A stretch of DNA of 64,000 nucleotides, from contig CAVPFC010000047.1 of NCBI GenBank assembly GCA_963703605.1, positions 124,001 to 188,000 of the forward strand, written 5' to 3'. Under the pieces are notes generated by a model. The model saw nothing but the letters and a program-made list of their open reading frames with translations, was not told the origin of the DNA and did no database searches. This document shows positions 63,169 to 64,000 of the stretch, in pieces. Within the stretch, counting starts at the first letter, position 1. Each line of letters opens with the position of its first letter. The translations under genes were made by a program, and so were the position numbers. The DNA comes from DASXKD01 sp963703605. Lineage in GTDB: Bacteria; Actinomycetota; Actinomycetes; Streptosporangiales; Streptosporangiaceae.

Positions 63169-64000
63169 GCGGCCGCCTCGGCCGACGTCGGCAAGGTGGC
63201 CTCGACGAGGAAGCCGCCGCCGTTCGCGGCACCGGTGGCCAGCTCGCCGCCGACGGCGGCGGCGCGCTCGCGCATGCCGAGCAGCCCGTGGCCGCCGTAC
63301 GGCGGCGCGGCGGCGGGCCACGCCGAGGAGGGCGGCGGGCCCGGCCCGTTGTCGCGCACGCGCAGCCGCAGGGCACCGGCGGTGTAGTGCAGCTCCACGT
63401 CCACGGCGGCGCCCTCGGCGTGCCGCCGGGCGTTGGTGAGCGCCTCCTGGATGATGCGGTAGGCGGCCAGCTCGATGCCGGGGTCGAGGGCGGTCATGGG
63501 TCCGTGGATGATCAGGCGGATGCCCGATCCCGACGCGTCCCGTGCCTCGTCGAGCAGCTCGTTGAGCTGGAGCAGGCTTGGCTGGGGCCGCCGGGCCGGT
63601 GCGCCGGTCCTGGTGTCCTCGCGCAGCACGCCGAGCAGCCGCCGCATCTCGGTCAGCGCGGCCCGCGCGGTGTCGCCGATGGCGGACAGCTGCCGCGCCC
63701 CGGCGGCGGGCATCCCGGCGGTGGTCAGCCGGGCCGTCTCGGCCTGCACAGCGATCATGGAAATATGGTGGGCCACGACGTCGTGGAGTTCGCGGGAGAC
63801 CCTGGCCCGTTCGCCGCGCGCGGTGTGTTCGAGCATCGACCCCGCGATGACCGCCCGGGCGGCGCTGTACTCCGCGGCCTCACTCCTGGCCCGCCGCGCG
63901 GCCCCGGCCCACGCCGCGGCCGGGCCCGCCGCGGCCAGCAGCACGGCGGGGATCCTGGCCCCGGAGGCCGCCGGGCCGGCCAGCGCCAGCACCAGGAACG
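63165..64000 (-). CDS. Sensor histidine kinase, HisKA_3 type (5' end outside window)
   Basis: 278 C-terminal residues; the frame is open at the window edge, so the sensor part is missing. Dimerisation/phospho-acceptor helix R-V-S-R-E-L-H-D-V-V-A-H-H-I-S-M-I (phospho-His), then HATPase_c with A-Y-R-I-I-Q-E-A-L-T-N-A-R-R-H (N box), R-D-N-G-P-G and G-H-G-L-L-G-M-R-E-R-A. The upstream Ala/Leu-rich stretch is a membrane helix. It pairs with the overlapping NarL-type regulator in a two-component system. Confidence 0.93.
   Translation of the reverse strand, partial: FLVLALAGPAASGARIPAVLLAAAGPAAAWAGAARRARSEAAEYSAARAVIAGSMLEHTARGERARVSRELHDVVAHHISMIAVQAETARLTTAGMPAAGARQLSAIGDTARAALTEMRRLLGVLREDTRTGAPARRPQPSLLQLNELLDEARDASGSGIRLIIHGPMTALDPGIELAAYRIIQEALTNARRHAEGAAVDVELHYTAGALRLRVRDNGPGPPPSSAWPAAAPPYGGHGLLGMRERAAAVGGELATGAANGGGFLVEATLPTSAEAAA

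Overview
The window is GC-rich DNA (roughly 70%) from a soil-type actinomycete. The supporting signs are GTG/TTG starts, NTGA-overlapping operons, a PknB-type kinase beside an FHA-ABC exporter, GAF-ANTAR and STAS regulators, MmyB-type and F420/PPOX-type families, an LmeA/DUF2993 protein and Tat/lipobox substrate-binding proteins. No rRNA or tRNA gene and no CRISPR array was seen.

Layout. (1) 1-5.3 kb: a catabolic neighbourhood with the tail of a LivF-type ABC ATPase, RidA, an aldo/keto reductase, an amidohydrolase, a SnoaL-like protein, an alpha/beta hydrolase, gene remnants and a small winged-helix regulator. (2) 5.5-16 kb: two STAS proteins and two GAF-ANTAR proteins flank a set that looks built for cold: acyl desaturase, DEAD-box RNA helicase, CspA-like protein with a structured leader, a second (frameshifted) desaturase, and an SPFH protein. 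(3) 16-21 kb: LmeA-like lipid-binding protein, Ser/Thr kinase and a divergent FHA-FHA-ABC-2 exporter. (4) 21-33 kb: mostly single-gene enzymes, including a NmrA-like reductase, an epoxide hydrolase, a 1350-residue NDH-2/glycosidase fusion, a DUF2090 protein, an aldo/keto reductase, an alpha/beta hydrolase divergent from an MmyB-type regulator, and a DUF2252 protein. (5) 33-42 kb: a large DUF4011/UPF1-like helicase, a 5-formyl-THF cyclo-ligase-like protein, an oligopeptide-type binding lipoprotein and an S53 peptidase.

(6) 42.5-54.9 kb is the most interesting part: an apparent RiPP (modified peptide) locus. A Tat-type signal is followed by 12 HPTP repeats, 19 TP repeats and 12 cysteines spaced exactly every third residue. 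This gene is followed 12 nt later by a cupin/JmjC-type hydroxylase. On the other side of a degenerate IS630-like element lies a translationally coupled operon: a DUF2063/RRE-like partner, a DUF692 multinuclear non-heme iron oxidase (MNIO) and an acyl-CoA dehydrogenase. Two glycosyltransferases, an LRV-repeat protein and an Stf0 sulfotransferase form a coupled operon beside it. An HTTM membrane protein with two companions closes the locus. (7) 55-58.8 kb: dTDP-rhamnose genes rmlA-rmlB-rmlD (rmlD frameshifted) and convergent rmlC. (8) 58.9-64 kb: a secreted protein of unknown function, a small protein, a PHP-family phosphoesterase, a PPOX-class flavin/F420 protein, and a NarL-type response regulator with its histidine kinase running off the end.

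Several genes carry single-nucleotide frameshifts (second desaturase, HTTM companion, rmlD, PHP protein). This may be real decay, but the density suggests that the assembly should be checked for indels.
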